Origin: Orbus sasakiae
GTDB taxonomy: Bacteria; Pseudomonadota; Gammaproteobacteria; Enterobacterales; Orbaceae
Direction of reading: 5' to 3'
Assembly (NCBI RefSeq): GCF_039542345.1
Contig: NZ_BAABHY010000003.1
Coordinates: 53,947-117,946, forward strand
DNA length: 64,000 nucleotides
The first letter of the stretch is position 1. Each line of letters opens with the position of its first letter. The notes beneath the pieces were generated by a model. The model did no database searches, had not been told where the DNA came from, and was given only the letters and a program-made list of their open reading frames with translations. Below are positions 1-7,125 of this stretch, one piece after another. The position numbers and the translations under genes were made by a program.

Positions 1-371
1 GTGAAGGCGCTGCTGATGCTTGGGCTCAAGCAGGTACAGCTAGAGCATTGATTAATTCAATGGTGATTGGTGTTACTGAAGGATTTACTAAAAAACTTCA
101 GCTCGTTGGTGTTGGTTATCGTGCACAGCTTAAAGGTAATGCTGTTGGTTTATCTCTTGGGTTTTCACACCCGATTGAACACAAATTACCTGCAGGTGTG
201 ACCGCTGAATGTCCTACTCAAACTGAAATCATCCTGAAAAGTGCTGATAAACAGTTAATCGGACAAGTAGCAGCAGATATCCGCTCTTATCGTCGTCCTG
301 AACCTTATAAAGGTAAAGGTGTTCGTTACGCAGACGAAGTCGTGCGTACTAAAGAAGCTAAGAAGAAGTAA
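1..371 (+). CDS. rplF: 50S ribosomal protein L6, 5'-truncated by window edge
   Basis: This is the C-terminal part of ribosomal protein L6, a large-subunit protein near the factor-binding site. The frame is open from base 3; the first two bases finish a codon cut by the window edge. About 122 residues are visible out of the roughly 177 usual for the family. The stretches GVTEGFTKKLQLVGVGYRA and RRPEPYKGKGVRY are typical of the second L6 domain, and the protein ends in a lysine tail. rplR follows after 9 bases, as in the gammaproteobacterial spc operon. Identity is certain; only the N-terminus is missing. Confidence 0.97.
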   Translation, partial: EGAADAWAQAGTARALINSMVIGVTEGFTKKLQLVGVGYRAQLKGNAVGLSLGFSHPIEHKLPAGVTAECPTQTEIILKSADKQLIGQVAADIRSYRRPEPYKGKGVRYADEVVRTKEAKKK

Positions 372-380
372 GGTAACACT

Positions 381-734
381 ATGGATAAGAAATCAGCTCG
401 TATCCGTCGTGCCACAAAGGCTCGTAGTAAAATGCGTGAGTTATTGGCAACTCGTCTTGTTGTCCACCGTACTCCACGTCATATCTACGCGCAAATTATT
501 GCACCAAACGGATCTGAAGTACTGGCAGCAGCTTCTACATTAGAAAAAGCTATCAGTGAAAATTTAAAATATACCGGAAACATAGATGCTGCTAAAGCTG
601 TAGGTAAAGCTATTGCTGAACGCGCGCTGGCAAAAGACATCAAAGATGTATCTTTTGACCGTTCTGGTTTCCAATATCATGGTCGAGTTCAGGCGCTAGC
701 AGATGCTGCTCGCGAAGCTGGCCTACAGTTCTAA
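381..734 (+). CDS. rplR: 50S ribosomal protein L18
   Basis: L18 binds 5S rRNA together with L5 and fixes it in the large subunit. The 117-residue product has the usual family length. It has the basic N-terminus (MDKKSARIRRATKAR), the central RLVVHRTPRHIYAQII strand and the C-terminal FDRSGFQYHGRVQALADAAREAGLQF segment found in bacterial L18. It lies between rplF and rpsE in the spc operon. The start is preceded by a weak AGGTAA ribosome site. Nothing unusual is seen. Confidence 0.97.
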   Translation: MDKKSARIRRATKARSKMRELLATRLVVHRTPRHIYAQIIAPNGSEVLAAASTLEKAISENLKYTGNIDAAKAVGKAIAERALAKDIKDVSFDRSGFQYHGRVQALADAAREAGLQF

Positions 735-748
735 GGTAGGAGTTAAAG

Positions 749-1249
749 ATGTCAAACATCGAAAAACAAGCTGGTGAACTGCAGGAAAAACTAATCGCAG
801 TTAACCGCGTTTCAAAAACTGTTAAAGGTGGCCGAATTTTTAGTTTTTCTGCACTAACAGTGGTTGGTGACGGTAATGGTCGTGTCGGTTTTGGTTATGG
901 TAAAGCTCGTGAAGTGCCAGCTGCTATCCAAAAAGCGATGGAAAAAGCACGCCGTAATATGATTAACGTAGCATTAAATAACGATACTTTACAGCATCCA
1001 GTTAAAGGGGCTCATACAGGTTCTCGTGTTTATATGCAACCAGCGTCAGAAGGTACTGGTATTATTGCTGGTGGTGCAATGCGTGCCGTTCTTGAAGTTG
1101 CCGGTGTTCGCAACGTTCTTGCTAAAGCATATGGTTCTACAAACCCAATTAATGTGGTTCGTGCAACTATTGATGGATTAGAAAATATGAAATCACCAGA
1201 AATGGTCGCTGCAAAACGTGGTAAAACCGTCGACGAAATTTTGGGGTAA
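749..1249 (+). CDS. rpsE: 30S ribosomal protein S5
   Basis: S5 lies near the decoding centre and the mRNA entry channel and affects translational accuracy. The 166-residue protein has the N-terminal S5 RNA-binding domain (about residues 10-75, including VKGGRIFSFSALTVVGDGNG) and the C-terminal domain (about 90-160, with the glycine-rich PASEGTGIIAGGAMRAVLE stretch). An AGGAG ribosome site precedes the ATG. Length matches the E. coli protein. It is followed at 6 bases by rpmD. Confidence 0.97.
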   Translation: MSNIEKQAGELQEKLIAVNRVSKTVKGGRIFSFSALTVVGDGNGRVGFGYGKAREVPAAIQKAMEKARRNMINVALNNDTLQHPVKGAHTGSRVYMQPASEGTGIIAGGAMRAVLEVAGVRNVLAKAYGSTNPINVVRATIDGLENMKSPEMVAAKRGKTVDEILG

Positions 1250-1255
1250 CTAGCC

Positions 1256-1435
1256 ATGGCAAAAACGATTAAAATTACACAAACTCGTAGTTCTATTGGT
1301 CGCTTACCGAAGCATAAAGCTACGTTACGTGGTTTAGGATTACGTGGAATTGGTCATACTGTTGAGCGTGAGGATACTCCTGCGATGCGCGGTATGGTTA
1401 ACCAAGTATATTACATGGTTAAAGTTGAGGAGTAA
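1256..1435 (+). CDS. rpmD: 50S ribosomal protein L30
   Basis: This 59-residue protein, read as MAKTIKITQTRSSIGRLPKH and onward, is L30, a small protein of the large subunit. The motif TLRGLGLRGIGHTVEREDTPAMRGM is typical of the family. It sits in its conserved place between rpsE and rplO, 6 bases after rpsE. The stop TAA is at 1433-1435. Length is the family norm. Confidence 0.96.
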   Translation: MAKTIKITQTRSSIGRLPKHKATLRGLGLRGIGHTVEREDTPAMRGMVNQVYYMVKVEE

Positions 1436-1441
1436 TAAGTT

Positions 1442-1876
1442 ATGCGTTTAAATACTTTATCTCCTGCTGATGGTTCAAAGCATGCATCTAAACGTCTAGG
1501 CCGAGGTATCGGTTCTGGTTTAGGTAAAACAGGTGGTCGTGGTGTTAAAGGTCAAAATTCTCGTTCAGGCGGCGGTGTACGTCGTGGTTTCGAGGGTGGT
1601 CAAATGCCATTGTATCGTCGTTTACCAAAATTCGGTTTTACTTCGCGAAAATCATTAGTCACTACAGAAGTTCGTCTTTCAGATTTAATGAAAGTTGAAG
1701 GTGATGTTGTTGATCTAAATTCGCTTAAAGCCGCAAACATTATTAGTGCACAAATTGAATTCGCGAAAATTATGTTAGCAGGTGAAATTAGCAAACCGGT
1801 AACAGTTCGTGGTATGCGTGTAACTAAAGGTGCTAAAGCTGCTATTGAAGCTGCTGGCGGAAAAATCGAGGAATAA
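1442..1876 (+). CDS. rplO: 50S ribosomal protein L15
   Basis: L15 is a late-assembling large-subunit protein that contacts 23S rRNA through a long basic N-terminal extension. The 144-residue product begins MRLNTLSPADGSKHASKRLGRG and has the glycine/arginine-rich stretch around residues 20-50 (GSGLGKTGGRGVKGQ, then GGGVRRGFEGGQMPLYRRLPK). The C-terminal globular part carries KPVTVRGMRVTKGAKAAIEAAGG. It is immediately followed by secY, as in most bacteria. Confidence 0.97.
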   Translation: MRLNTLSPADGSKHASKRLGRGIGSGLGKTGGRGVKGQNSRSGGGVRRGFEGGQMPLYRRLPKFGFTSRKSLVTTEVRLSDLMKVEGDVVDLNSLKAANIISAQIEFAKIMLAGEISKPVTVRGMRVTKGAKAAIEAAGGKIEE

Positions 1877-1884
1877 TTAGAAAG

Positions 1885-3228
1885 ATGGCAAAGCAACCAG
1901 GATTAGATTTCCAAAGTACAAGAGGCGGAAGTGGTGAGCTAAAAAGACGTTTATTATTTGTTCTTTTAGCCCTTATTGTTTTCCGTATTGGTTCTTTTAT
2001 TCCGGTTCCTGGTATCGATACTGAGGCATTGACCAAATTACTTTCACAAGCTGCAAGTGATAATGGCATTATTGGCATGTTCAATATGTTCTCAGGCGGT
2101 GCGTTAAGCCGAGCTTCAATTTTTGCATTAGGCATCATGCCGTATATTTCTGCATCTATTATCGTGCAGTTATTAACGGCAATTAGTCCTAAACTTGCAG
2201 AGTTGAAAAAAGAAGGTGAGTCAGGCCGTAAAAAAATCAGTCAATACACTCGTTATGGTACATTAGTACTTGCGATTGTACAGGCTGTTGGTATTGCGAC
2301 AGGATTGCCTCAGATTCCAGGATTTGGTCAAGTTGTTATTAATCCTGGTTTCTCTTTCTATTTTATCGCCTCAGTAAGTTTAGTTACTGGTACTATGTTT
2401 CTTATGTGGCTAGGTGAACAAATCACCGAGCGGGGTGTTGGTAATGGTATCTCAATTATTATCTTTGCAGGTATCGTTGCTGGACTTCCTCACGCTATCG
2501 GGGAAACCATTGAACAAGCTCGTTCAGGACAATTGCATCCACTTATTTTATTAGTTGTTGCTGCATTAGTTATCGGTATTACTTACTTTGTTGTATTTGT
2601 TGAACGTGGTCAACGACGTATTGTTGTTAACTATGCGCAACGTCAGCAAGGTCGCCGAGTTTATGCTGCACAAAGTACTCATTTACCATTGAAGATAAAT
2701 ATGGCTGGTGTTATTCCTGCTATTTTTGCTTCAACAATTGTTATGCTACCAGCAATGATGGCATCATGGTTGCAAGGTGATGGGCAAGGTTGGCGTTATA
2801 TTTTTGTTGTAATTGGACAGTATTTTTCACATGATCAGCCGTTGTATCTTATTTTTTATGCAGCAGCGATTATTTTCTTCTGTTTCTTCTATACAGCATT
2901 AGTATTTAATCCTCGTGAAACAGCTGACCAACTAAAAAAATCAGGTGCATTTATTCCAGGAATTCGTCCAGGTGAACAAACTGCGAAGTATATTGATAAA
3001 GTCATGACTCGTTTAACACTTGTTGGTGCTTTATATATTACCTTTGTTTGTTTAGTTCCAATGTTTATGACTTCAGCGATGAAAGTTCCAGTCCAGTTTG
3101 GTGGAACATCGTTATTAATCGTTGTCGTAGTAATCATGGATTTTATGGCACAAGTACAGACTCTAATGATGCCAAATCGTTATGAGTCAGTTTTAAAGAA
3201 AGCGAATCTTAAAGGCTATGGTCGTTAA
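1885..3228 (+). CDS. secY: Protein translocase subunit SecY
   Basis: SecY is the channel subunit of the SecYEG translocon in the inner membrane. The 447-residue protein has ten predicted membrane spans. Family signatures include FRIGSFIPVPGID near residue 25, MFNMFSGGALSRASIFALGIMPYISASII near 65-93 (plug and lateral-gate region), GNGISIIIFAGIVAGLP in TM5, and the basic cytosolic loop VVNYAQRQQGRRVYAAQSTHLPLKINMAGVIP. It follows rplO by 8 bases and precedes rpmJ, the standard end of the spc operon. The family norm is about 440 residues, so it is complete. Confidence 0.98.
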   Translation: MAKQPGLDFQSTRGGSGELKRRLLFVLLALIVFRIGSFIPVPGIDTEALTKLLSQAASDNGIIGMFNMFSGGALSRASIFALGIMPYISASIIVQLLTAISPKLAELKKEGESGRKKISQYTRYGTLVLAIVQAVGIATGLPQIPGFGQVVINPGFSFYFIASVSLVTGTMFLMWLGEQITERGVGNGISIIIFAGIVAGLPHAIGETIEQARSGQLHPLILLVVAALVIGITYFVVFVERGQRRIVVNYAQRQQGRRVYAAQSTHLPLKINMAGVIPAIFASTIVMLPAMMASWLQGDGQGWRYIFVVIGQYFSHDQPLYLIFYAAAIIFFCFFYTALVFNPRETADQLKKSGAFIPGIRPGEQTAKYIDKVMTRLTLVGALYITFVCLVPMFMTSAMKVPVQFGGTSLLIVVVVIMDFMAQVQTLMMPNRYESVLKKANLKGYGR

Positions 3229-3254
3229 GATCGCCCGAAGTTACGGAGAATAAA

Positions 3255-3368
3255 ATGAAAGTTCGTGCTTCAGTCAAGAAATTATGTAGAAATTGCAAAA
3301 TCATCAAACGTAATGGCGTAGTTCGCGTTATTTGTATTGAAGGTAAGCATAAACAACGTCAAGGTTAA
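3255..3368 (+). CDS. rpmJ: 50S ribosomal protein L36
   Basis: This is the 37-residue zinc-binding protein L36, starting MKVRASVKKLCRNCKIIKRN. It keeps the CxxC pair (C11, C14) and later Cys and His residues (VICIEGKHKQRQG) of the zinc-containing form, and is one residue shorter than the E. coli version. It is preceded by a GGAG ribosome site and ends the spc operon. A hairpin about 60 bases downstream marks the boundary with the alpha operon. Confidence 0.95.
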   Translation: MKVRASVKKLCRNCKIIKRNGVVRVICIEGKHKQRQG

Positions 3369-3406
3369 TTAATTTACCTTTAAGTTGTACTTTTTACATA
3401 TTTTAC

Positions 3407-3436
3407 TTGCCAAAGTATAGTAAAGCTGGCTAGAAT
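3407..3436 (+). promoter_or_regulatory. Candidate promoter for the alpha operon
   Basis: TTGCCA (3407-3412) and TAGAAT (3431-3436) are spaced 18 bases apart. The -10 element overlaps the hairpin at 3425-3443. A start near 3443 would lie just before the S4-binding leader. This is inferred from consensus only; read-through from the spc operon is the alternative supply. Confidence 0.35.
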
Positions 3437-3450
3437 AGCCAGCCTATAAT
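3425..3450 (+). terminator. Hairpin between spc and alpha operons (attenuator or weak terminator)
   Basis: GCTGGCTA (3425-3432) and TAGCCAGC (3436-3443) form a perfect 8-bp stem with a GAA loop, followed by a weak CTATAATTTTT tract. It sits after rpmJ, where partial termination between the two ribosomal operons would act. Confidence 0.55.
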
Positions 3451-3453
3451 TTT

Positions 3454-3560
3454 TGTGGTCCCTTTATTTGAGTATCCTGAAAACGGGCTTTTCAGAATAA
3501 AGGTGACTAAATTATATTTTATTTAAGACATAGGAGTGCATAGTGGCCCGTATCGCAGGC
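3454..3560 (+). promoter_or_regulatory. Alpha operon ribosome-binding-site leader (S4 repressor target)
   Basis: The leader before rpsM is nearly the same as the E. coli alpha-operon leader, in which ribosomal protein S4 binds a nested pseudoknot spanning the rpsM start and blocks initiation. Conserved blocks are TTTGAGTATCCTGAAAACGG near 3467, the following GCTTTTCAG, and TAGGAGTGCATAGTGGCCCG around the GTG start at 3543. The pairing CCTGAAAA/TTTTCAG can be read directly. The S4 gene lies third in the same operon, so autogenous control is expected. Confidence 0.85.
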
Positions 3561-3899
3561 ATTAACATTCCTGATCAACAACATGCAGTTATTGCTTTAC
3601 AAGCGATTTATGGCATCGGTAGTACCCGTGCTAAAGTCATCTGTGAAGCTGCTGGTATCCCAGAGCATGTGAAGATCAGAGAACTATCTGAAGATCAGAT
3701 TGAACAGTTACGTGAACAAGTTGCAAAATTTACCGTAGAAGGTGATTTGCGCCGTGAAGTGACTATGAGTATCAAGCGTTTATTAGACCTTGGTTGTTAT
3801 CGTGGTATACGTCATCGCCGTGGACTTCCAGTTCGTGGTCAACGTACAAAGACTAACGCTCGTACCCGCAAGGGCCCGCGTAAGCCTATCAAGAAATAA
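3543..3899 (+). CDS. rpsM: 30S ribosomal protein S13 (GTG start)
   Basis: S13 sits in the head of the small subunit and contacts tRNA and L5. The 118-residue product begins MARIAGINIPDQQHAVIALQ and has the helix-hairpin-helix region (YGIGSTRAKVICEAAGI) and the basic tail (RHRRGLPVRGQRTKTNARTRK). It starts with GTG, as in E. coli, and that codon lies inside the S4-binding leader structure; low-efficiency initiation there is part of the known control. It is the first gene of the alpha operon. Confidence 0.97.
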   Translation: MARIAGINIPDQQHAVIALQAIYGIGSTRAKVICEAAGIPEHVKIRELSEDQIEQLREQVAKFTVEGDLRREVTMSIKRLLDLGCYRGIRHRRGLPVRGQRTKTNARTRKGPRKPIKK

Positions 3900-3914
3900 T
3901 CGGGGTAATTAAGA

Positions 3915-4304
3915 ATGGCAAAGACACCTGTTCGTACACGTAAACGTGTAAAAAAACAAGTTTCTGATGGTATCGCTCATGTTCATGCATCTTTTAACAA
4001 TACAATCGTAACAATTACCGATCGTCAAGGTAATGCGTTAGGTTGGGCAACCGCTGGTGGTTCTGGATTCCGTGGCTCACGTAAGTCAACTCCATTTGCA
4101 GCACAAGTTGCAGCAGAACGTTGTGCTGAAGCTGTAAAAGAATATGGAATTAAGAATCTAGAAGTTATGGTAAAAGGACCTGGTCCGGGTCGTGAGTCAA
4201 CAATTCGCGCATTAAATGCAGCGGGTTATCGCATCACTAATATTACTGATGTTACTCCGATTCCTCATAACGGTTGTCGTCCACCAAAGAAACGTCGTGT
4301 TTAA
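3915..4304 (+). CDS. rpsK: 30S ribosomal protein S11
   Basis: S11 is part of the platform of the small subunit near the E and P sites. The 129-residue protein has the usual length and motifs: VSDGIAHVHASFNNTIVTIT, the GNALGWATAGGSGFRGSRKSTPFAAQ block, and the C-terminal TPIPHNGCRPPKKRRV. It lies 15 bases downstream of rpsM and upstream of rpsD, the standard alpha operon order. Confidence 0.97.
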   Translation: MAKTPVRTRKRVKKQVSDGIAHVHASFNNTIVTITDRQGNALGWATAGGSGFRGSRKSTPFAAQVAAERCAEAVKEYGIKNLEVMVKGPGPGRESTIRALNAAGYRITNITDVTPIPHNGCRPPKKRRV

Positions 4305-4338
4305 TCACTTGGCGTTTTAGGATTATTGGAGAAAGAAA

Positions 4339-4959
4339 ATGGCAAGATATTTGGGACCAAAACTCAAATTAAGTCGTCGTGAAGGTACTGATTTATTTTT
4401 AAAATCAGGCGTTCGCGCGGTAGATAGTAAATGTAAGCTAGAACAAGCTCCTGGTCAGCATGGTGCGCGTAAACCGCGTTTATCTGATTATGGTGTTCAG
4501 CTACGTGAAAAACAAAAAGTTCGTCGTATTTATGGGATTTTAGAAAAACAATTCCGTAACTATTATAAAGCCGCAGCTCGAATTAAAGGTAACACAGGTG
4601 AAAACCTTCTTAACCTTTTAGAATGTCGCTTAGATAACGTTGTTTATCGTATGGGATTTGGTGCAACTCGCGCTGAAGCTCGTCAATTAGTCAGTCATAA
4701 AGCAGTACTTGTTAATGGCCGTGTTGTTAATATCGCATCTTACCAAGTTTCACCTGAAGATGTGGTTAGTGTTCGTGAAAAAGCGAAAAAACAAGCACGT
4801 GTTAAAGCCGCTTTAGAATTATCTGAACAACGTGAAAAACCAACTTGGTTAGAAGTTGATGCCAGTAAAATGGAAGGTGTATTTAAACGTATGCCTGAAC
4901 GCTCAGATTTATCTGCGGACATCAATGAACATTTGATTGTCGAACTTTACTCTAAGTAA
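4339..4959 (+). CDS. rpsD: 30S ribosomal protein S4, alpha operon repressor
   Basis: S4 starts assembly of the small subunit on 16S rRNA and, in gammaproteobacteria, represses the alpha operon by binding the rpsM leader. The 206-residue product equals the E. coli length. It starts MARYLGPKLKLSRREGTDLFL, and the S4 RNA-binding domain lies around residues 95-155 (LDNVVYRMGFGATRAEARQLVSHKAVLVNGRVVNI). The ribosome site is GGAGAAAG. The intact leader at 3454-3560 supports autogenous control. Confidence 0.97.
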   Translation: MARYLGPKLKLSRREGTDLFLKSGVRAVDSKCKLEQAPGQHGARKPRLSDYGVQLREKQKVRRIYGILEKQFRNYYKAAARIKGNTGENLLNLLECRLDNVVYRMGFGATRAEARQLVSHKAVLVNGRVVNIASYQVSPEDVVSVREKAKKQARVKAALELSEQREKPTWLEVDASKMEGVFKRMPERSDLSADINEHLIVELYSK

Positions 4960-4984
4960 AGTTTAGTACTTAAGAGAGGACACA

Positions 4985-5974
4985 ATGCAGGGTTCTGTAA
5001 CAGAGTTTTTAAAACCTCACCTAGTTGATGTTGTTCAATACAATCAAACACACGCAAAAGTGACTTTAGAGCCACTTGAGCGTGGTTTTGGTCACACACT
5101 AGGCAATGCACTGCGCCGTATTTTATTGTCATCAATGCCGGGATGTGCTGTAACGGAAGTTGAGATTGATGGTGTGTTGCATGAATACAGTACTAAAGAA
5201 GGCGTCCAGGAGGATGTGCTTGATATTCTGTTAAATCTTAAAAAATTAGCAGTCAAAGTACATTCTAAAGATGATGTAATGTTAACTCTGAATAAATCAG
5301 GAGCAGGTGTTGTTACTGCAAGTGATATTATTCATGATGGTGATGTTGAGATCGTCAATCCGGATCTTGTGATTTGTCATCTTACTGATGCTAATGCTTC
5401 AATTAGTATGCGTATTCGTGTACAAAGAGGTCGTGGATACGTTCCTGCTTCTGCTCGTGTACGTACAGAAGACGAAGAACGTCCAATTGGTCGTCTACTT
5501 GTTGATGCATGTTTCAGTCCAATCGACAGAATAGCCTATTCTGTAGAAGCAGCGCGTGTTGAACAACGTACGGATTTAGATAAATTAGTTATCGATATGG
5601 AAACTAACGGTACTATTGATCCAGAAGAGTCAATTCGTCGTGCATCTACAATTTTGGCTGAACAGCTTGAAGCTTTTGTTGACTTACGTGATGTTCGTCA
5701 ACCAGAAGTTAAAGAAGACAAACCAGAATTTGATCCAATTCTACTACGTCCAGTAGATGATTTGGAATTAACCGTTCGTTCTGCAAACTGTCTAAAAGCA
5801 GAAGCAGTTCATTACATTGGTGATTTAGTACAACGTACTGAAGTTGAGTTATTAAAAACCCCTAATCTTGGTAAGAAATCGCTTACTGAAATTAAGGATG
5901 TGCTCGCTTCTCGTGGTTTATCTCTTGGTATGCGCCTTGAGAATTGGCCACCGGCAAGTATTGTTGAAGACTAA
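4985..5974 (+). CDS. rpoA: DNA-directed RNA polymerase subunit alpha
   Basis: The alpha subunit nucleates RNA polymerase assembly and contacts UP elements and activators. The 329-residue protein matches the E. coli length. The N-terminal dimerisation domain covers about residues 1-235 (LEPLERGFGHTLGNALRRILLSSMPG is the assembly motif). The C-terminal domain covers about 250-329 and includes ELTVRSANCLKAEAVHYIGDLVQRTE and the NLGKKSLTEIKDVLASRGLSLGM helices. It has an AGAGGA ribosome site and sits between rpsD and rplQ. Confidence 0.98.
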   Translation: MQGSVTEFLKPHLVDVVQYNQTHAKVTLEPLERGFGHTLGNALRRILLSSMPGCAVTEVEIDGVLHEYSTKEGVQEDVLDILLNLKKLAVKVHSKDDVMLTLNKSGAGVVTASDIIHDGDVEIVNPDLVICHLTDANASISMRIRVQRGRGYVPASARVRTEDEERPIGRLLVDACFSPIDRIAYSVEAARVEQRTDLDKLVIDMETNGTIDPEESIRRASTILAEQLEAFVDLRDVRQPEVKEDKPEFDPILLRPVDDLELTVRSANCLKAEAVHYIGDLVQRTEVELLKTPNLGKKSLTEIKDVLASRGLSLGMRLENWPPASIVED

Positions 5975-6002
5975 TTAAAGTTTATATAAGAAGGATAAAG
6001 TT

Positions 6003-6389
6003 ATGCGCCATCGTAAAAGTGGTCGTCAACTGAATCGTAATAGCAGTCATCGTCAAGCTATGTTTCGTAATATGACAAGTTCGCTTGTTGAACACGAAAT
6101 TATCAAGACAACTTTACCTAAGGCTAAAGAGCTGCGTCGAGTAGTTGAACCGTTAATTACGTTAGCCAAAAGCGATAGTGTGGCTAATCGTCGTTTGGCT
6201 TTTGCTCGTATCCGTAATGCGGATGCAGTAAAAAAATTATTTTCAGATTTAGGTCCGCGTTTCGCAAACCGTCCTGGTGGATATGTTCGCATACTAAAAT
6301 GTGGCTTCCGTGCTGGTGATAATGCACCAATGGCTTATATTGAATTAGTTGATCGTCCTGCTGTTGAAGCAGAAGCATCTGCTGAATAA
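6003..6389 (+). CDS. rplQ: 50S ribosomal protein L17
   Basis: L17 lies near the exit tunnel of the large subunit. The 128-residue product begins MRHRKSGRQLNRNSSHRQAMFRNM, the family signature, and contains LRRVVEPLITLAKSDSVANRRLAFARI and GGYVRILKCGFRAGDNAPMAYIEL. The C-terminus is acidic and alanine-rich. It is the last gene of the alpha operon and is followed by a strong terminator 18 bases after its stop. Confidence 0.97.
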   Translation: MRHRKSGRQLNRNSSHRQAMFRNMTSSLVEHEIIKTTLPKAKELRRVVEPLITLAKSDSVANRRLAFARIRNADAVKKLFSDLGPRFANRPGGYVRILKCGFRAGDNAPMAYIELVDRPAVEAEASAE

Positions 6390-6406
6390 ATATTCTAGTA
6401 TGTAAT

Positions 6407-6433
6407 AAAAAACCGACTTAATGTCGGTTTTTT
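6407..6433 (+). terminator. Rho-independent terminator of the alpha operon
   Basis: AAACCGAC and GTCGGTTT arms enclose a TTAAT loop and are followed by a run of T (6427-6433). It lies just after rplQ. The A-run on the left arm could make it act in both directions, which would also serve slyX transcribed towards it. Confidence 0.85.
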
Positions 6434-6513
6434 TATAACAATAATATACTCAGTTGCTCTATTTTATTCTGTGCCAGTTTATATTTTTCTATATAACCAT
6501 TTTGCCAATGATT

Positions 6514-6729
6514 TTAATAATGTGGCGGAGGGGTTTCTTCAGACATACTCGCAATATTTGATGTATGCGTGGCTTGTAACTTTTTAGATACTAATGTTAG
6601 TTGTTCTTTTAATTTAGCCATTTCTGACTGCAATTGAATAACCATTTGATTCAGTTCTTCAATTGTCATTTCTTGAAAGCTTATTTTAGTTTCCAATTGT
6701 TCGATCTGTCTTTCTATTAACTTATTCAT
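6514..6729 (-). CDS. slyX: SlyX family protein
   Basis: This is a 71-residue coiled-coil protein of the SlyX family, whose biochemical role is unknown. It starts MNKLIERQIEQLETKISFQE and ends in the invariant SEETPPPHY tail. The heptad pattern runs through most of the length. I chose the ATG at 6729 instead of a longer frame from 6768 because the family is about 72 residues and aligns from that point. In E. coli slyX lies near slyD; here slyD is 3 kb away, so part of that neighbourhood is kept. Confidence 0.88.
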   Translation of the reverse strand: MNKLIERQIEQLETKISFQEMTIEELNQMVIQLQSEMAKLKEQLTLVSKKLQATHTSNIASMSEETPPPHY

Positions 6730-6861
6730 AATGACTCGTGTGATATATGATTTGCTTATTATAGGCAATTTATCGCTAAAACAAACATTATGTTTGAATT
6801 AATTTCTCTACGTTTACTTAAACAAATACTAAAACAATGCTTTTCAATGACTATTTCCATT

Positions 6862-6882
6862 TATACTATGTTGTATAGTATA
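6862..6882. repeat. Perfect inverted repeat, possible operator
   Basis: TATACTAT (6862-6869) and ATAGTATA (6875-6882) are exact reverse complements with a 5-base spacer. The site lies between two divergent genes, upstream of the promoter at 6939. A regulator site is an inference; AT-rich palindromes also arise by chance. Confidence 0.4.
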
Positions 6883-6938
6883 CATAAAACCGTTACAATT
6901 AGATTTATTAAAATTTATAAATAAATCATCGGTGTAAA

Positions 6939-6967
6939 TTGACTAACATTTCATCATGATATATAAG
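6939..6967 (+). promoter_or_regulatory. Candidate sigma70 promoter for the gene at 7126
   Basis: TTGACT (6939-6944) and TATAAG (6962-6967) are separated by 17 bases, a good match to the sigma70 consensus. Transcription would start near 6974, so the whole octamer array would lie in the 5' untranslated leader. Alternative -10-like TATAAA hexamers occur in every repeat unit. Confidence 0.5.
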
Positions 6968-6980
6968 GTATTGTAAAATA

Positions 6981-7100
6981 TAAAAATATAAAAATATAAA
7001 AATATAAAAATATAAAAATATAAAAATATAAAAATATAAAAATATAAAAATATAAAAATATAAAAATATAAAAATATAAAAATATAAAAATATAAAAATA
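6981..7100 (+). repeat. Octanucleotide tandem repeat, 15 perfect copies of TAAAAATA
   Basis: Fifteen exact copies of the 8-bp unit TAAAAATA run without a break for 120 bp, preceded by a near-copy with one A fewer (6974-6980). The array ends 25 bp before the ATG at 7126, with a normal AAGGAAAG ribosome site in between, so it is not translated. Such perfect short-unit arrays mutate by slipped-strand mispairing. Copy number would change leader length, or promoter spacing if a promoter lies upstream or within. Confidence 0.97.
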
Positions 7101-7125
7101 CGATAACGGTATAAGGAAAGATTAA

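Larger units (their letters stand above)
6769..7125. other. Divergent intergenic region between slyX and the repeat-controlled gene
   Basis: This AT-rich stretch contains a perfect inverted repeat (6862-6882), a sigma70-like promoter reading right (6939-6967) and the octamer array (6981-7100). No open frame of interest or RNA gene is seen. The slyX promoter must lie here too but cannot be picked out with confidence. Confidence 0.7.

Noticed and set aside
6961..7100. CRISPR array or replication origin iterons
   Set aside because: The 8-bp units are adjacent without spacers and consist only of A and T; this is a simple tandem repeat.
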